From assembly GCF_004402015.1 (NCBI RefSeq), contig NZ_SOPW01000005.1, positions 62,001-126,000 of the forward strand: a stretch of DNA of 64,000 nt, read 5' to 3'. Shown piece after piece: positions 32,199 through 41,249 of the stretch. The stretch comes from Filobacillus milosensis (GTDB lineage Bacteria > Bacillota > Bacilli > Bacillales > Alkalibacillaceae). Position 1 is the first letter of the stretch. Every line of letters begins with the position of its first letter. Under the pieces are notes generated by a model that made no database searches, was not told where the DNA came from, and saw nothing but the letters and a program-made list of their open reading frames with translations. The position numbers and the translations under genes are program-made.

Positions 32199-32581
32199 AA
32201 TGCTTTATATTTAAGAGTTTTACCCTCAAGTTCAACTAATATAGTAAAAGGGGCATCCCCATTGTTGTAGTTATTATCCTTAGTGGTATACACATCTGTT
32301 CCTTCAGGAAGCTTGGTGGCATATAGGTTCCAGAACCACCAAGAAGTAGAGGACTGACCTTTAATTTCTCCGATTTTTTCTCCCTTAACTAACTCACGTT
32401 TATCTGATTCCGTTGCATTGAGGTATATTAAACCGTCAAGTTTAATAATATCTGCGTTAGGGCTGTTGTTTAAAATGTCACGAGCAGTTGGGTTATCTAT
32501 GCCTGGCTGAAACATAGTAGCCCATATGGTAATAGATAAGAACAAAATTATAATAGCACCATAAATAATCATTTTTTTCAT
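32186..32581 (-). CDS. membrane-anchored or secreted hypothetical protein
   Basis: 131 residues. N-terminal signal/anchor helix (MIIYGAIIILFLSITIWAT) without lipobox Cys. The exported part is beta-rich: ADIIKLDGLIYLNATESDKR, GEKIGEIKGQSSTSWWFWNL, GTDVYTTKDNN. RBS TAGGGTGA. Similar short exported proteins are common in Bacillus; function unknown. Confidence 0.65.
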   Translation of the reverse strand: MKKMIIYGAIIILFLSITIWATMFQPGIDNPTARDILNNSPNADIIKLDGLIYLNATESDKRELVKGEKIGEIKGQSSTSWWFWNLYATKLPEGTDVYTTKDNNYNNGDAPFTILVELEGKTLKYKALVEG

Positions 32582-32814
32582 GGAATCACCCTAAATGTAT
32601 TATTTTACTAATTTTAACATAAAAGATTACTGTCTTTGAGGTTTCTCTTTGTTCTTTGACTCATTCATTGAATCTAAATTTTTACTAGTCTATCTTTCTT
32701 ATAGACCTTAGTTGGGTTTTGGTTATTTTTTCTAAATATCATAGACTTTTGCAAATTATTACAATAAAATTAATTTATTGTTTTAAACATCATGGAATTC
32801 AATGGGGGGATTCA

Positions 32815-33738
32815 ATGAAGTATTTAATCGTTCTGCTCGTGTCATTAGGGTTATTAATGGGGTGCCAAGATGATGCTGTGGAAGAACCTGCTGCTCCGGA
32901 GCCGGTTGAAGAAGAAACAGAAGAAGATGTGACTGAAGAGAAGAATCAAGAAACCACTGAAAAACCTGAAGAAGAGGTAAAATTTGAAGAGGAACCTGAA
33001 GAAGAGCAAAAACCTTCCGAAAGTGATTCGAATGAACAAGATATAGATGAAGGTACGGATAATGTAGGATCAGGTGAAGGCGATCAGGTGTCCAAAGAAG
33101 CAGAAACATTCTTAAGTGTGGATGAAGCTCGTGAAATTGTAGAAAATAACTTAGCGACATCGATTGGTATAATGCAACAACTACAATCACAAAAACAAAA
33201 TTGGTTTGGTATGGTAGAAGGAACGCAAGAATATAATGAGGCTGTTGAAGTCACTAAAACGCACCTAAGTGATACAATATCTAGTCATGTTATTAACGAA
33301 TGGGCTGAACATTACTTAAAGGAATTTTTCATTTATAACCATTTTATACTAGTTTTACAGCCTTATAGTTTAAATACCAGGTTTAATTTAGAGATGAGCA
33401 ATAATTATCAATTTACGCTTTCTTTTGTTCAATTAGGTGATGAGGCGTTTAATGAAACCATGCAATTCAATATTCATTACTATAATGAAGCGGGTAACTG
33501 GAAGTTTGCAGGGTACGACGCTGAAGAAATTAGTGAACCTCTAAACTTAACTTTTGAAGATTTAGAAGAAGCGTTTATAGATGGGGAGAAAAATGAACGA
33601 TATGCAGGTACGTTGGTTGAAAAAATGGAGCATGAAGGTGAATCGTACCTGATTATTGACTATAAATACACAAGAAAAGCAATTAATGTGAATACGGGGT
33701 ATGATGAATCATATATTTTACAAAAGCGTTCTGGTTAA
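32815..33738 (+). CDS. lipoprotein with Glu-rich linker
   Basis: 307 residues from ATG 32815 (GGGGGG 6 nt upstream). Signal peptide and lipobox LGLLMGC with Cys17. Residues 18-90 are an acidic repeat-like linker (PEPVEEETEEDVTEEKNQE and similar). The folded part from about 95 to 307 has helical (LSVDEAREIVENNLATSIGI) and beta regions ending NTGYDESYILQKRSG. The long acidic linker probably spans the cell wall. Domain not recognised. Terminator overlaps the stop codon. Confidence 0.7.
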   Translation: MKYLIVLLVSLGLLMGCQDDAVEEPAAPEPVEEETEEDVTEEKNQETTEKPEEEVKFEEEPEEEQKPSESDSNEQDIDEGTDNVGSGEGDQVSKEAETFLSVDEAREIVENNLATSIGIMQQLQSQKQNWFGMVEGTQEYNEAVEVTKTHLSDTISSHVINEWAEHYLKEFFIYNHFILVLQPYSLNTRFNLEMSNNYQFTLSFVQLGDEAFNETMQFNIHYYNEAGNWKFAGYDAEEISEPLNLTFEDLEEAFIDGEKNERYAGTLVEKMEHEGESYLIIDYKYTRKAINVNTGYDESYILQKRSG

Positions 33739-33756
33739 GATCAGAACGTTTTTTTA
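33724..33756 (+). terminator. Rho-independent terminator of the lipoprotein gene
   Basis: CGTTCTG and CAGAACG pair over 8 nt containing the stop codon, followed by seven T. Confidence 0.85.
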
Positions 33757-33866
33757 TTTGGTCGCTTCCATTTCATTTGTGTTACAAATCATTACAATTT
33801 GAATACCGCCCCCAGGTTTATGAATTGATTATGTTAAAATCTAGAAAAAGGATTGGGAGGGGCCAT

Positions 33867-34412
33867 ATGCGGAGCTACTTCAATATATGGGGATTTACGT
33901 TAATAACTGTCACTTTGGTTCTAGCAGGGTTAAGTCTTTATATGCGTTTGTACTCGGAGTGGAAAGTGATCCCTTCTGAATCAGTATTGATAGTAATGGC
34001 GGTTGTGGCATTTATTTTAGGTTTATTAGGTGATGCACAAAATAAATGGGCTGTGATGCGAAGCGTTGTAACCCTTATAATTTCTCCTGTTTTAGCATTA
34101 CTCTTAGTGGCTGTAAGTGGGTTGTCAGGAAATGTTTTAACTCATATCGACACAACAGATTCTCCAGATGGTAAATATACGGTGGATTTATATCTAGGTA
34201 ATGGTGGAGCAGCAACTTCCTATTGGATTGTAGGTAAAATAGACGGGCCACTGTGGACGGAAAAACAAATTTATTATGAATATAGACAAGACCAGGCAGA
34301 TTTTGAATGGGTTAACGATGAAGTTATAGAGATTAACGGTCATCAGGTCGACCTTGGCTCTGGTGAAACGTTTACGATTAGTAATGAACGTCATGTATAT
34401 AGAAACCCATAA
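33867..34412 (+). CDS. DUF5412-like membrane protein
   Basis: 181 residues from ATG 33867, chosen because GGGAGGGG lies just upstream. Three helices (about 7-25, 38-55, 65-85), then an extracellular domain: SPDGKYTVDLYLGNGGAATS, GKIDGPLWTEKQIYYEY, EWVNDEVIEINGHQVDL. The SPDGKYTV-YWIVGKI-...-EINGH pattern is that of DUF5412 proteins. Function unknown. Confidence 0.7.
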   Translation: MRSYFNIWGFTLITVTLVLAGLSLYMRLYSEWKVIPSESVLIVMAVVAFILGLLGDAQNKWAVMRSVVTLIISPVLALLLVAVSGLSGNVLTHIDTTDSPDGKYTVDLYLGNGGAATSYWIVGKIDGPLWTEKQIYYEYRQDQADFEWVNDEVIEINGHQVDLGSGETFTISNERHVYRNP

Positions 34413-34501
34413 AAATTATTATTATTAAAAAATAATCACACACCCAACCATTTTGACATGAAATAGTATGAGCGATAATTTCATGAAAGGTGGTTGGGTT
34501 T

Positions 34502-35161
34502 TTGTATTATGGGTCAAATTCAATTTCAGATGATGAACGTCAAGAAGAAGAACGAGTAATGACTGTAACTGGAGAAGGAATTGTCACAGCTGAGCCTAAT
34601 GTTGCTGAAGTCACTCTAGGTGTGGTGACAGAAAATCAGGATTTAGCTACTGCACAGCAACAAAATGCTGAGGCGATAAATCAAGTTATTCAAGCACTAG
34701 TTAATCAAGGGATACCACGGCAGGATATTCAGACAGTCGATTATTCAATTACTCCTCAATACGATTATGTTGATGGTGTTCAGCAGTTTAGAGGTTATCA
34801 AGTAACACATTTACTTAGAATTAGTGTAGATGAAATTGCAACGGTCGGTCGTGTGATAGATTCTGCAGTTGAAGCGGGTGCGAACCGTGTGATGAGTATC
34901 GAATTTTCGGTTAGTCATCCAGAAGTTTTTTACCAGATCGGGTTAACACGTGCCATGGAAGATGCGTTAGCCAAAGCTGAAACATTAGCGGAAACAGTTA
35001 ATGCGGAGCTAGATCCCCTTCCTATAAAAATTGAAGAACTAACTGGTGATAGTCCTGTTATGTATCAGACCTTTGCAGCTTCATCCGGGGGGACATCCAT
35101 CGAACCGGGGCAACTTGATATAACGGTTCGAGTTAGAACAAAATATAGATATGTAGAATAG
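34502..35161 (+). CDS. SIMPL-domain protein
   Basis: 219 residues if TTG 34502 is the start; AAGGTGG lies 10 nt upstream. Start is uncertain because no signal peptide is seen, while most SIMPL proteins are exported. The domain begins VTGEGIVTAEPNVAEVTLGV, followed by NAEAINQVIQALVNQGIPRQ, VTHLLRISVDEIATVGRVID and ends LDITVRVRTKYRY. SIMPL (DUF541) proteins form ring- or channel-like oligomers in other bacteria; role not settled. Confidence 0.8.
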   Translation: MYYGSNSISDDERQEEERVMTVTGEGIVTAEPNVAEVTLGVVTENQDLATAQQQNAEAINQVIQALVNQGIPRQDIQTVDYSITPQYDYVDGVQQFRGYQVTHLLRISVDEIATVGRVIDSAVEAGANRVMSIEFSVSHPEVFYQIGLTRAMEDALAKAETLAETVNAELDPLPIKIEELTGDSPVMYQTFAASSGGTSIEPGQLDITVRVRTKYRYVE

Positions 35162-35165
35162 AAAT

Positions 35166-35192
35166 GACCCATCAACCTTATGTTGATGGGTC
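35166..35192. terminator. hairpin terminator between convergent genes
   Basis: GACCCATCAAC and GTTGATGGGTC are perfect 11-nt arms with a 5-nt loop, between the SIMPL and phosphoesterase stop codons. Weak T tracts on either side. Confidence 0.65.
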
Positions 35193-35195
35193 TAG

Positions 35196-35936
35196 TTATG
35201 GCATTTGTCCACCATGAAAGGCTTGGATGATAAAGTCCCGCTGTGGGACATCGAGTTTTTCGTAAGATTTAAGGAAATATGAATTATCATAAGGCGTTTC
35301 CATTAATTTAACATTTAAAGAATCATTACTTACATCAACGATTGCGTATCGTGCAGCTGGTTGATTGTGACAACCTAAAGCACCAGGATTTAGATAAATT
35401 GTATGAGGGTTTGTGAACAAGTGGGTGGGATGGTGATGACCAAATCCAATCAGTTCTGCCTCATATCCATCAAACAACTCTTCCATGTTCTTTAAGCTTG
35501 GCTCAACAATTCTATGAAATGGGTTTTCACTAATAGGTGTTTCAAGTTCTTCATCATTAATGTGATAATGAATGAAATTGAAATGGTGACCAACTAAATT
35601 TTCGTTTAAATAACGAGGAAGTTGTTCCAGCTTCGATACGAATGATGGGTCCATGCGTTCAGCAATCCATTCGTGGTGCTGCTTGACGTGTGGATGATTA
35701 TTGGGGTGTTCTTCGCCATTAATTATTGCTAGAACTGATTCATCATGGTTTCCCGTTATCATCGTTAAATTTTTTCGAGAAAATAATATATGTAAGACCT
35801 CGTTTGTCTGTGGGCCGATTCCAATCATATCTCCCAGGCAGTAAATGTGATTAATATTTTTCTCGTCAATTTCACTGAGAGCAGCTTCCAGAGCTGATGC
35901 ATTCCCATGTACATCAGCAATGATGGCGATTCTCAT
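35196..35936 (-). CDS. calcineurin-like metallophosphoesterase (YfcE/MJ0936 type)
   Basis: 246 residues. Five metallophosphoesterase motifs: IADVHGNASALEAAL, CLGDMIGIGPQ, TGNHDE, the histidine GFGHHHPTH and LNPGALG near the C-terminus. GDxIGxG and LNPGS/A define the YfcE-like group, which hydrolyses cyclic or simple phosphodiesters. RBS GAAGGTGAT. Substrate unknown. Confidence 0.85.
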   Translation of the reverse strand: MRIAIIADVHGNASALEAALSEIDEKNINHIYCLGDMIGIGPQTNEVLHILFSRKNLTMITGNHDESVLAIINGEEHPNNHPHVKQHHEWIAERMDPSFVSKLEQLPRYLNENLVGHHFNFIHYHINDEELETPISENPFHRIVEPSLKNMEELFDGYEAELIGFGHHHPTHLFTNPHTIYLNPGALGCHNQPAARYAIVDVSNDSLNVKLMETPYDNSYFLKSYEKLDVPQRDFIIQAFHGGQMP

Positions 35937-36019
35937 ATCATCACCTTCTTATTAATATCGTTCTATAAGCTATTTCTATAAAAGTATGACTTTTCCTTTT
36001 TAGAAATGTATTATAAGCG

Positions 36020-36118
36020 AATAAGCAAATAAAATTTTAGAATGGCCAAATAAATTTTTAAAATAGGCAAATATTCTTTGAAAATAATCAAATATATCGA
36101 TGTGATAAGCAAATAAAA
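36020..36118. repeat. phased intergenic array C (5 units, 21-nt period)
   Basis: CAAATA starts at 36026, 36047, 36068, 36089 and 36110, exactly 21 nt apart. A-rich flanks are partly shared (aataggcaaataaa). Lies between the phosphoesterase start and the terminator of the Mrr-like gene. Core unlike the other arrays. Confidence 0.8.
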
Positions 36119-36142
36119 ACCGCATTGACCTCCCAATGCGGC
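36114..36142 (-). terminator. Rho-independent terminator of the Mrr-like gene
   Basis: CCGCATTG and CAATGCGG pair over 6 nt; minus strand continues into five T. Confidence 0.8.
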
Positions 36143-36149
36143 GTTAAAC

Positions 36150-36752
36150 TTATGCGAACTCACCATTTGGTTCATAAACCTTAGCATCCATGCTTTCCAG
36201 CCAATAGCTAACCAGTTCGATTCCATCAATCAATTGAATATCTAGTTCTTTTGCGTAATTTCTAGCTGCTTGAGTAAAGCCACTCGTTGTTATAACATAA
36301 CCACCTTTGGCTCCTGCTTTCACGACATTTGAATGAAGGACGGCAATAGGCTTTGGACCTACATTCTCTTTAAAGACATTTACTTGCCCTAAGTAAAGTT
36401 CATTATTTAAGTGATGTTCAAAATCTATACCGTGATCATCACTTTGTGGCGTCGTATATATATTTCCGCCAAGTTTTTGTTTGATTATTTTTGCAACAAA
36501 ATCTTCAAATTCAAGTGGGGTTTGTTTTAAGAAAATATCTGAACCTTTTTCAAATTCAATTTCATCTTCATCATTTATTTTACGTGGATAATTGAATCTA
36601 TAAGAGAGACCCATTGCCATGGTTTTCATAAGCTCTTCACCTTTTTCAATTTTTCTAGCGACCACAGCGTCTTTTTCCTGCTGTTCTTTACGTAAAAACC
36701 ACATGAGTACACCGATTAATATTAGCTGCAAAATGATTAGCGTTGTCATCAT
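36150..36752 (-). CDS. membrane-anchored Mrr-type restriction endonuclease-like protein
   Basis: 200 residues; ATG 36752 and 36749 are both possible behind GAGGTGAT. An N-terminal helix (LIILQLILIGVLMWFL) precedes an Mrr-like PD-(D/E)xK domain: LEFEDFVAKIIKQKLGG, SDDHGIDFEHHL (Asp110), YLGQVNVFKENVGPKPI, GYVITTSGFTQAARNYAKEL and IQLIDG. The catalytic QxK element is Gln123-Val-Asn125, with Asn where Lys is expected; Lys128 is three residues on. It may be inactive as a nuclease or use a shifted lysine. Membrane-anchored Mrr-like proteins are widespread in Firmicutes with unknown targets. Confidence 0.75.
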   Translation of the reverse strand: MMTTLIILQLILIGVLMWFLRKEQQEKDAVVARKIEKGEELMKTMAMGLSYRFNYPRKINDEDEIEFEKGSDIFLKQTPLEFEDFVAKIIKQKLGGNIYTTPQSDDHGIDFEHHLNNELYLGQVNVFKENVGPKPIAVLHSNVVKAGAKGGYVITTSGFTQAARNYAKELDIQLIDGIELVSYWLESMDAKVYEPNGEFA

Positions 36753-36910
36753 ATCACCTCACTAAATAATGTGGACAAAACTAAGTCAAACTAAAACAAA
36801 TCTCTTATTTTTATTTGAAATTGAATTGTATAATAGAATTTTATCAAGTAAAATTAATATATTGTAGTATAATTTTCCTATGATTGAATTAGGTGTAAGG
36901 GTGTGCTGAC

Positions 36911-38734
36911 TTGCGTATCAAAAAATGGCTTGTACTTATACTTGTTTTAGTTGTTTTTTCGCTTGTTTGGTATTGGTTAAACCAAAAAAATTCAGTCCCA
37001 AATAGTGAAGGTTTATTTGCTTTGCAAGAGGCAAATTTAAACGAAGAGGTTTATGTATTAAATGGGGAGTGGGAGTTTTACCCAAATCAGTTGCTGTCAC
37101 CTCAAGGATTAAGAAGTAAAAGTATGGAACAACAACTAGTAGAGGTACCTCACGCTTTCTCCGATTATAAATATGCAACCTATCATTCGACATTAAGCCT
37201 ATCCCAAGAACAGTTACTTAATTTGTATTCGATATATATACCTAATTTGGGTTCAGCTTATAAGCTTTGGGTTAATGGTGATCTATACCTGGAAGAAGGT
37301 CAAATGGGCACCAATCGTCAATATACCATACCTTCCAATCAATCAAAAATAGTTGACTTATATGCAGAAGAAAAAGAAGTTAGTGTGACGATTCAGATGG
37401 TTAATTTTCACCATCGTGTAATGGGTTTACTCGATGAAGTGATGATTGGTCCAAATGAAAAAGTCTCTCGAATACAAAAGCTTAGAGTTGGTTTTTCCTT
37501 CTTAATTATTGGTAGTCTATCTGTACTGATGATGTACTATTTATTGAGTTATTTTATACAGGGACGAAATCGATACCACTTATTCTTTTGTTTACTCGCA
37601 TTGATTGTTATGACACGTTTATCTTTAGAGGGAGAGAAGTTCTTTTTTGAGGTGTTTCCGGATTTCCCTTGGGTTTGGGCTATAAAAATGGAATATTGGT
37701 CATTTTTATGGCTTGCACCTTTATTTTCAATCCTTATTTCTTATATGTTTCCGAAACAGTCTTATCAAAAGTTTATTAGGTTTTACATCATACTAACCTT
37801 AGGATGTTCGTTATTCATCCTATTAACGCCAACATATATATTTACAAATTATCTCATGGTGTTTCAATCGACTCTAGTATTTGGTTTTGTCTATATTTTG
37901 TTAGTTATTATAAAAGCTTGGAAGAATCACGAGAAATATGCCTTCCTAAATCTACTAGGGTTCATCATTGTGTTATTAACAGCAATTAATGATGCATTGT
38001 TTTATAACGGTTGGATAAACGCCGAACCAATATTGTCTGTTGGATTTTTAACCTATTTATTCGTCCAAGCAATGATCTTAGCCATACAACACGCGCAAAC
38101 GGAGGAAAATCTTAAACATTCAACGAATCAGCTAATGATTTTAAATGAACAGCTGGAAGAAAAGGTCAAAGAACGCACCGACGAATTAGTTATGTCACAG
38201 CGAGAGTTAATAGAGAAGAATAAATTCTTGCAGAAAATCTCTTACCTTGATGAATTAACGCAAATTCCTAATAGACGTTCATTTATGAATGTTCTCGATA
38301 AAGATATAGAAGAAGCAAGAGTTAATGATGAGTCTGTTGCGATTATGTTAATGGATTTAGACCGATTTAAAAATATTAATGATCGATACGGCCACCAAAT
38401 GGGCGACGCTTGCTTAAAAGTGTTTGCTGAACGACTTAATCAACATTTTACTAATCATAATGGGTTTATTGCTCGTTATGGTGGTGAAGAATTTGTAGCT
38501 ATTCTAAGAGATAAGGATCAAGAAGATGTTAGGGTGTTAGCTGAAGAATTAAGAGAAAGCATTCCAAAATTAAAGTTCCCTGGTGTTGAAGAAAGTTTAA
38601 GTGTTAGCATAGGTGTTTGCTATGATGCTGAGGCAAGTATACCAGGAGATGTCTTATTAAAACATGCTGATGAAGCCTTGTACAAAGCAAAAGATCAAGG
38701 TCGTAATCGAGTTAGATTTAAGCACTCAGCTTAG
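36911..38734 (+). CDS. 7TM sensor diguanylate cyclase (GGDEF)
   Basis: 607 residues from TTG 36911 (AAGGGTG upstream). After an N-terminal helix comes an extracellular beta-sandwich (about 35-190) of the 7TMR-DISMED type (LNGEWEFYPNQLLSP; KLWVNGDLYLEEG), then seven helices (about 195-395, 7TMR-DISM), a short coiled coil (EQLEEKVKERTDELVMSQRE) and a GGDEF domain. The active site is YGGEEF at about 522-527, catalytically competent; no RxxD inhibitory site is seen upstream. It should make c-di-GMP in response to an external, probably carbohydrate-like, ligand. No EAL or PilZ gene is nearby. Confidence 0.9.
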   Translation: MRIKKWLVLILVLVVFSLVWYWLNQKNSVPNSEGLFALQEANLNEEVYVLNGEWEFYPNQLLSPQGLRSKSMEQQLVEVPHAFSDYKYATYHSTLSLSQEQLLNLYSIYIPNLGSAYKLWVNGDLYLEEGQMGTNRQYTIPSNQSKIVDLYAEEKEVSVTIQMVNFHHRVMGLLDEVMIGPNEKVSRIQKLRVGFSFLIIGSLSVLMMYYLLSYFIQGRNRYHLFFCLLALIVMTRLSLEGEKFFFEVFPDFPWVWAIKMEYWSFLWLAPLFSILISYMFPKQSYQKFIRFYIILTLGCSLFILLTPTYIFTNYLMVFQSTLVFGFVYILLVIIKAWKNHEKYAFLNLLGFIIVLLTAINDALFYNGWINAEPILSVGFLTYLFVQAMILAIQHAQTEENLKHSTNQLMILNEQLEEKVKERTDELVMSQRELIEKNKFLQKISYLDELTQIPNRRSFMNVLDKDIEEARVNDESVAIMLMDLDRFKNINDRYGHQMGDACLKVFAERLNQHFTNHNGFIARYGGEEFVAILRDKDQEDVRVLAEELRESIPKLKFPGVEESLSVSIGVCYDAEASIPGDVLLKHADEALYKAKDQGRNRVRFKHSA

Positions 38735-38751
38735 GCTTGTGTGCTTTTTAT

Positions 38752-38865
38752 TTTTGATAGAAAGCCTGTTACTTCTCGTAGAGGCTCGTCCTTTTCTCAT
38801 AGAAGGACAGATTTTTCTTATAGAACCACGATATCTTCTCATAGAAAGAATTCTTTCTCTATGAA
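38752..38865. repeat. phased intergenic array D (5-6 units, 21-nt period)
   Basis: The core ttctcatagaa places TAG at 38758, 38779, 38800, 38821 and 38842, exactly 21 nt apart; a sixth, shifted unit (tctctatgaa) follows at 38856. Same family as the array at 42.1 kb but on the opposite strand. Confidence 0.8.
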
Positions 38866-38941
38866 TATAGTTAATAGAGAAGGAATATACCTTACTATAG
38901 AGAATTTAATAGATAATCAAAAAGTGCGTTGGAGGGATGTT

Positions 38942-39202
38942 GTGGCTAATTCACGTTTGTTGGTGTCGGTGTTAATTCATGCGGGGCTGGGGATTGTATT
39001 TTTTTACTTTACAGGCCTGATCTTTAAAATTATTAGTTTTTTAAATCAGGATCTTGTGATTGATGGTACAATTACGATCGCTGCGATGGTTCTTTTCTTT
39101 TATACTTACAGCAAACTACTGCCTGAGAAATATGAGTCACATATTGCGTTGTGGTCCGGATTCTTTCCTGTGTTACTGTTGATGATGTATGTTGCCTATT
39201 AA
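38942..39202 (+). CDS. 86-residue three-helix membrane protein
   Basis: GTG 38942 is chosen because GGAGGGA lies 6 nt upstream. The frame stays open upstream through repeat array D, but that part reads only repeat-derived residues and is not likely to be translated. Helices near residues 5-25, 38-56 and 66-85. Ends at a strong terminator. Not recognised. Confidence 0.65.
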   Translation: MANSRLLVSVLIHAGLGIVFFYFTGLIFKIISFLNQDLVIDGTITIAAMVLFFYTYSKLLPEKYESHIALWSGFFPVLLLMMYVAY

Positions 39203-39211
39203 TAAAAATGT

Positions 39212-39243
39212 AAGGCACGTGAAAGTTCACGTGCCTTTTTGTT
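39212..39243 (+). terminator. Rho-independent terminator
   Basis: AAGGCACGTGA and TCACGTGCCTT form an 11-bp stem over 4 nt, followed by T run. Confidence 0.92.
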
Positions 39244-39248
39244 CTCTC

Positions 39249-39347
39249 TTAAGTCGCAACCACATTTGTTGGTTTGTCGTCTTCTATAGCATCCGGAATT
39301 TTCTGGTCCAAGTACTGGACGCGTGGATGGAAAATACCCCCCCTCAT
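39249..39347 (-). pseudogene. possible C-terminal remnant, 32 codons
   Basis: The minus strand from ATG 39347 to TAA 39249 reads RGGIFHPRVQYLDQKIPDA and IEDDKPTNVVAT. The ATG has no RBS and lies in the terminator of the upstream gene. The residues look like the end of a real protein, so a remnant is more likely than a functional small gene. Confidence 0.3.
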
Positions 39348-39362
39348 GAACGAGGGGGAAAC
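39335..39362 (-). terminator. Rho-independent terminator of the 64-residue protein gene
   Basis: CCCCCTC and GAGGGGG pair over a 6-nt loop; on the minus strand a GTATTTT tract follows. Confidence 0.65.
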
Positions 39363-39363
39363 G

Positions 39364-39558
39364 TTATTTGACGCTGCTTTTTAGGCTTCTAAATGCATTC
39401 CAGATTAGGACGGCACCAAATATAACTGCTGCTACAAGACCAATAACATATAATAGTGTATCGAGGAATTGTGCTAATCCTTCCAATAAATCTGATCTTA
39501 CTGGAATAAACATAAATGCAAAACCGGCAACGAACCCATACATTAATCGACTGTCCAT
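39364..39558 (-). CDS. 64-residue two-helix membrane protein
   Basis: RBS AAAGGGGA. Helices at about 5-18 and 32-54 around a loop with RSDLLEGLAQFLDTL; C-terminus basic (RSLKSSVK). Not recognised. Confidence 0.65.
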   Translation of the reverse strand: MDSRLMYGFVAGFAFMFIPVRSDLLEGLAQFLDTLLYVIGLVAAVIFGAVLIWNAFRSLKSSVK

Positions 39559-39625
39559 GAAGCATCCCCTTTCAAAAGCTAGTCCTTAACATATTATTCA
39601 GGGCTTGGATTAAATAGTATTAAAA

Positions 39626-41182
39626 TTATGATTCTAGGTCTTTTTTCTTTTGTACCAGTCGTTCAAATTCTTCCTCGAGTTCATCGCTGGTTCCAAAGCC
39701 CATTCTGCTTAACACCTCGGTGATTTGTGTTTCAACTTTTAACAGTTCTTCATTTGAATCAGCTTTCTTTAATGTTTGCCAGAAATCCTGTTCAGAGCCT
39801 TGGTGGACATGTAGATTGCCCTCATGCAAGATCATTAGTTTATCGGCCACCTTCTCCACAAAGCGACGGTCGTGTGATACAAAGAGTACAGTTCCTGGGT
39901 ACTCAACAAGTAATTGTTCAAGAGCTTCTAATGCTGCGATGTCGAGAAAGTTAGTGGGTTCATCCAGAACAAGTACATTCACATCACTCACAAAAATTTT
40001 AGCCAATGCGACTTTAACACGCTCGCCTCCACTTAAGACAGCTACATTTTTAAACACGTCATCTCGGAAAAAGCCTAACCGAGCGAGTACTGTTCGGATG
40101 AGTGTTTCGTCCTGGGATGATTTTTCTTTCACATTTCGTAAAATAGACTTTTCTGTATCTAAATGTTCCAGTTGTTGACTGAAGTAACCAAACTTGGCTT
40201 GTGGGGAGCGCTGAATGTGTTCGTCATTTGTCATGAGTTCACGGATTAGCGTAGTTTTACCACTCCCATTTGGGCCAATAATCCCAATTTTTTCACCATT
40301 ACCAACCATAAAAGTGGAAGGTTTCCAAAGGTGTTTAGGCCCCACGTGACCTGGTAACTGCTCGGCACGAATTAAATGCTTATTGGCAGCGGTTAAGGGT
40401 GCTGCCAAATCCATTTTGATAGGCGGAAGCTCTTTTATTTTCTCAACTTTGTCGAGTTGTTCAATTCGGGACTCGATTGCTTTAGCGCCTTGATAGAGCT
40501 TTTTTTGCTTTTTTGCATAATAAGGGGCAGAACCTGTGATTTTTGCTTCAGATTTAGAAACTTTCTTAGGTATAGTTGTCGCGCGGTTAGCCTTTTGTTC
40601 CTTTAGTTGTAAAGCATTTTCAAGCTGCTTTTTCTTCTTAACATACTTCTCGTATTGTTTTTCATGATGAAGAAGTTGTTCTTGTTTCTGGGCCTCATAA
40701 TCTGAGTAATTGCCTGAATATTCTTTAATTTTCTCTTCATCAATTTCCCAGATTTTCGTGCAGAGGATGTCAAGGAAAGCTCGATCATGCGAAACGACTA
40801 GGAAAGGTTTATTCAGTTGTTGTAACTTCTGTTCTAGTTTTTCTATGTGTTGTTGATCTAAATGGGTCGTAGGTTCATCCAGCAATAATAAATCCTTATC
40901 TTGGGAAAAAATACGTTGAATCCACTCTTGCGTGATTTCGCCACCACTTAAGGTATCTTTCTGTGGTTTTAACTGAGGAAGGTAGGCAGTCGTTCCATAG
41001 CTAGACACTACACCTTCAGTGGGCTGAGTTTCATTCGCAATCATTTTCATCAATGTAGATTTACCAGATCCATTCAGACCTATTAAACCTATTTGATCTT
41101 CTTTATGAATAGATAAATCCTCTATATTCAATAATGTTCGTTCAGCTAATTCATATTTGATATTGGTTAATCGACAAATCAT
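39626..41182 (-). CDS. ABC-F ribosome-protection protein, Vga(A)-like
   Basis: 518 residues from ATG 41182, 6 nt after GGAGTG; a TTG one codon earlier is closer. Two ABC domains without membrane segments: Walker A GLNGSGKST and GPNGSGKTT; signatures LSGGE and LSGGERVKVALAK; Walker B LLLLDEPTTHLD and VLVLDEPTNFLD. The linker has AQ-type helices including KITGSAPYYAKKQKKLYQGA and ELPPIKMDL, as in Vga(A), and the C-terminus (ETQITEVLSRMGF; LEEEFERLVQKKKDLES region) also matches. Vga-type proteins displace lincosamides, pleuromutilins and streptogramin A from the ribosome. Length is close to Vga(A) (522). The preceding leader with attenuator suggests induction by ribosome-stalling drugs. Confidence 0.9.
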   Translation of the reverse strand: MICRLTNIKYELAERTLLNIEDLSIHKEDQIGLIGLNGSGKSTLMKMIANETQPTEGVVSSYGTTAYLPQLKPQKDTLSGGEITQEWIQRIFSQDKDLLLLDEPTTHLDQQHIEKLEQKLQQLNKPFLVVSHDRAFLDILCTKIWEIDEEKIKEYSGNYSDYEAQKQEQLLHHEKQYEKYVKKKKQLENALQLKEQKANRATTIPKKVSKSEAKITGSAPYYAKKQKKLYQGAKAIESRIEQLDKVEKIKELPPIKMDLAAPLTAANKHLIRAEQLPGHVGPKHLWKPSTFMVGNGEKIGIIGPNGSGKTTLIRELMTNDEHIQRSPQAKFGYFSQQLEHLDTEKSILRNVKEKSSQDETLIRTVLARLGFFRDDVFKNVAVLSGGERVKVALAKIFVSDVNVLVLDEPTNFLDIAALEALEQLLVEYPGTVLFVSHDRRFVEKVADKLMILHEGNLHVHQGSEQDFWQTLKKADSNEELLKVETQITEVLSRMGFGTSDELEEEFERLVQKKKDLES

Positions 41183-41214
41183 CAAATCACTCCTATCATA
41201 GTTTGGATAGGAAT

Positions 41215-41249
41215 AAAAAACTCCTATCCTTTAAATAAGAGGATAGGAG
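41215..41249 (-). terminator. regulated terminator in ABC-F leader
   Basis: CTCCTATCC and GGATAGGAG form a 9-bp stem over an 11-nt loop, ending in six T on the minus strand, 33 nt before the ABC-F start codon. Confidence 0.85.

Noticed and set aside
32783-33190. Minus-strand frame opposite the lipoprotein gene
   Set aside because: Produced by the antisense of the Glu-rich linker; Leu/Gln low-complexity residues and no RBS.
38664-38941. Reading frames through array D, including an N-terminal extension of the 86-residue protein
   Set aside because: The residues are just the 21-nt repeat read as seven-residue units; the RBS points to GTG 38942.
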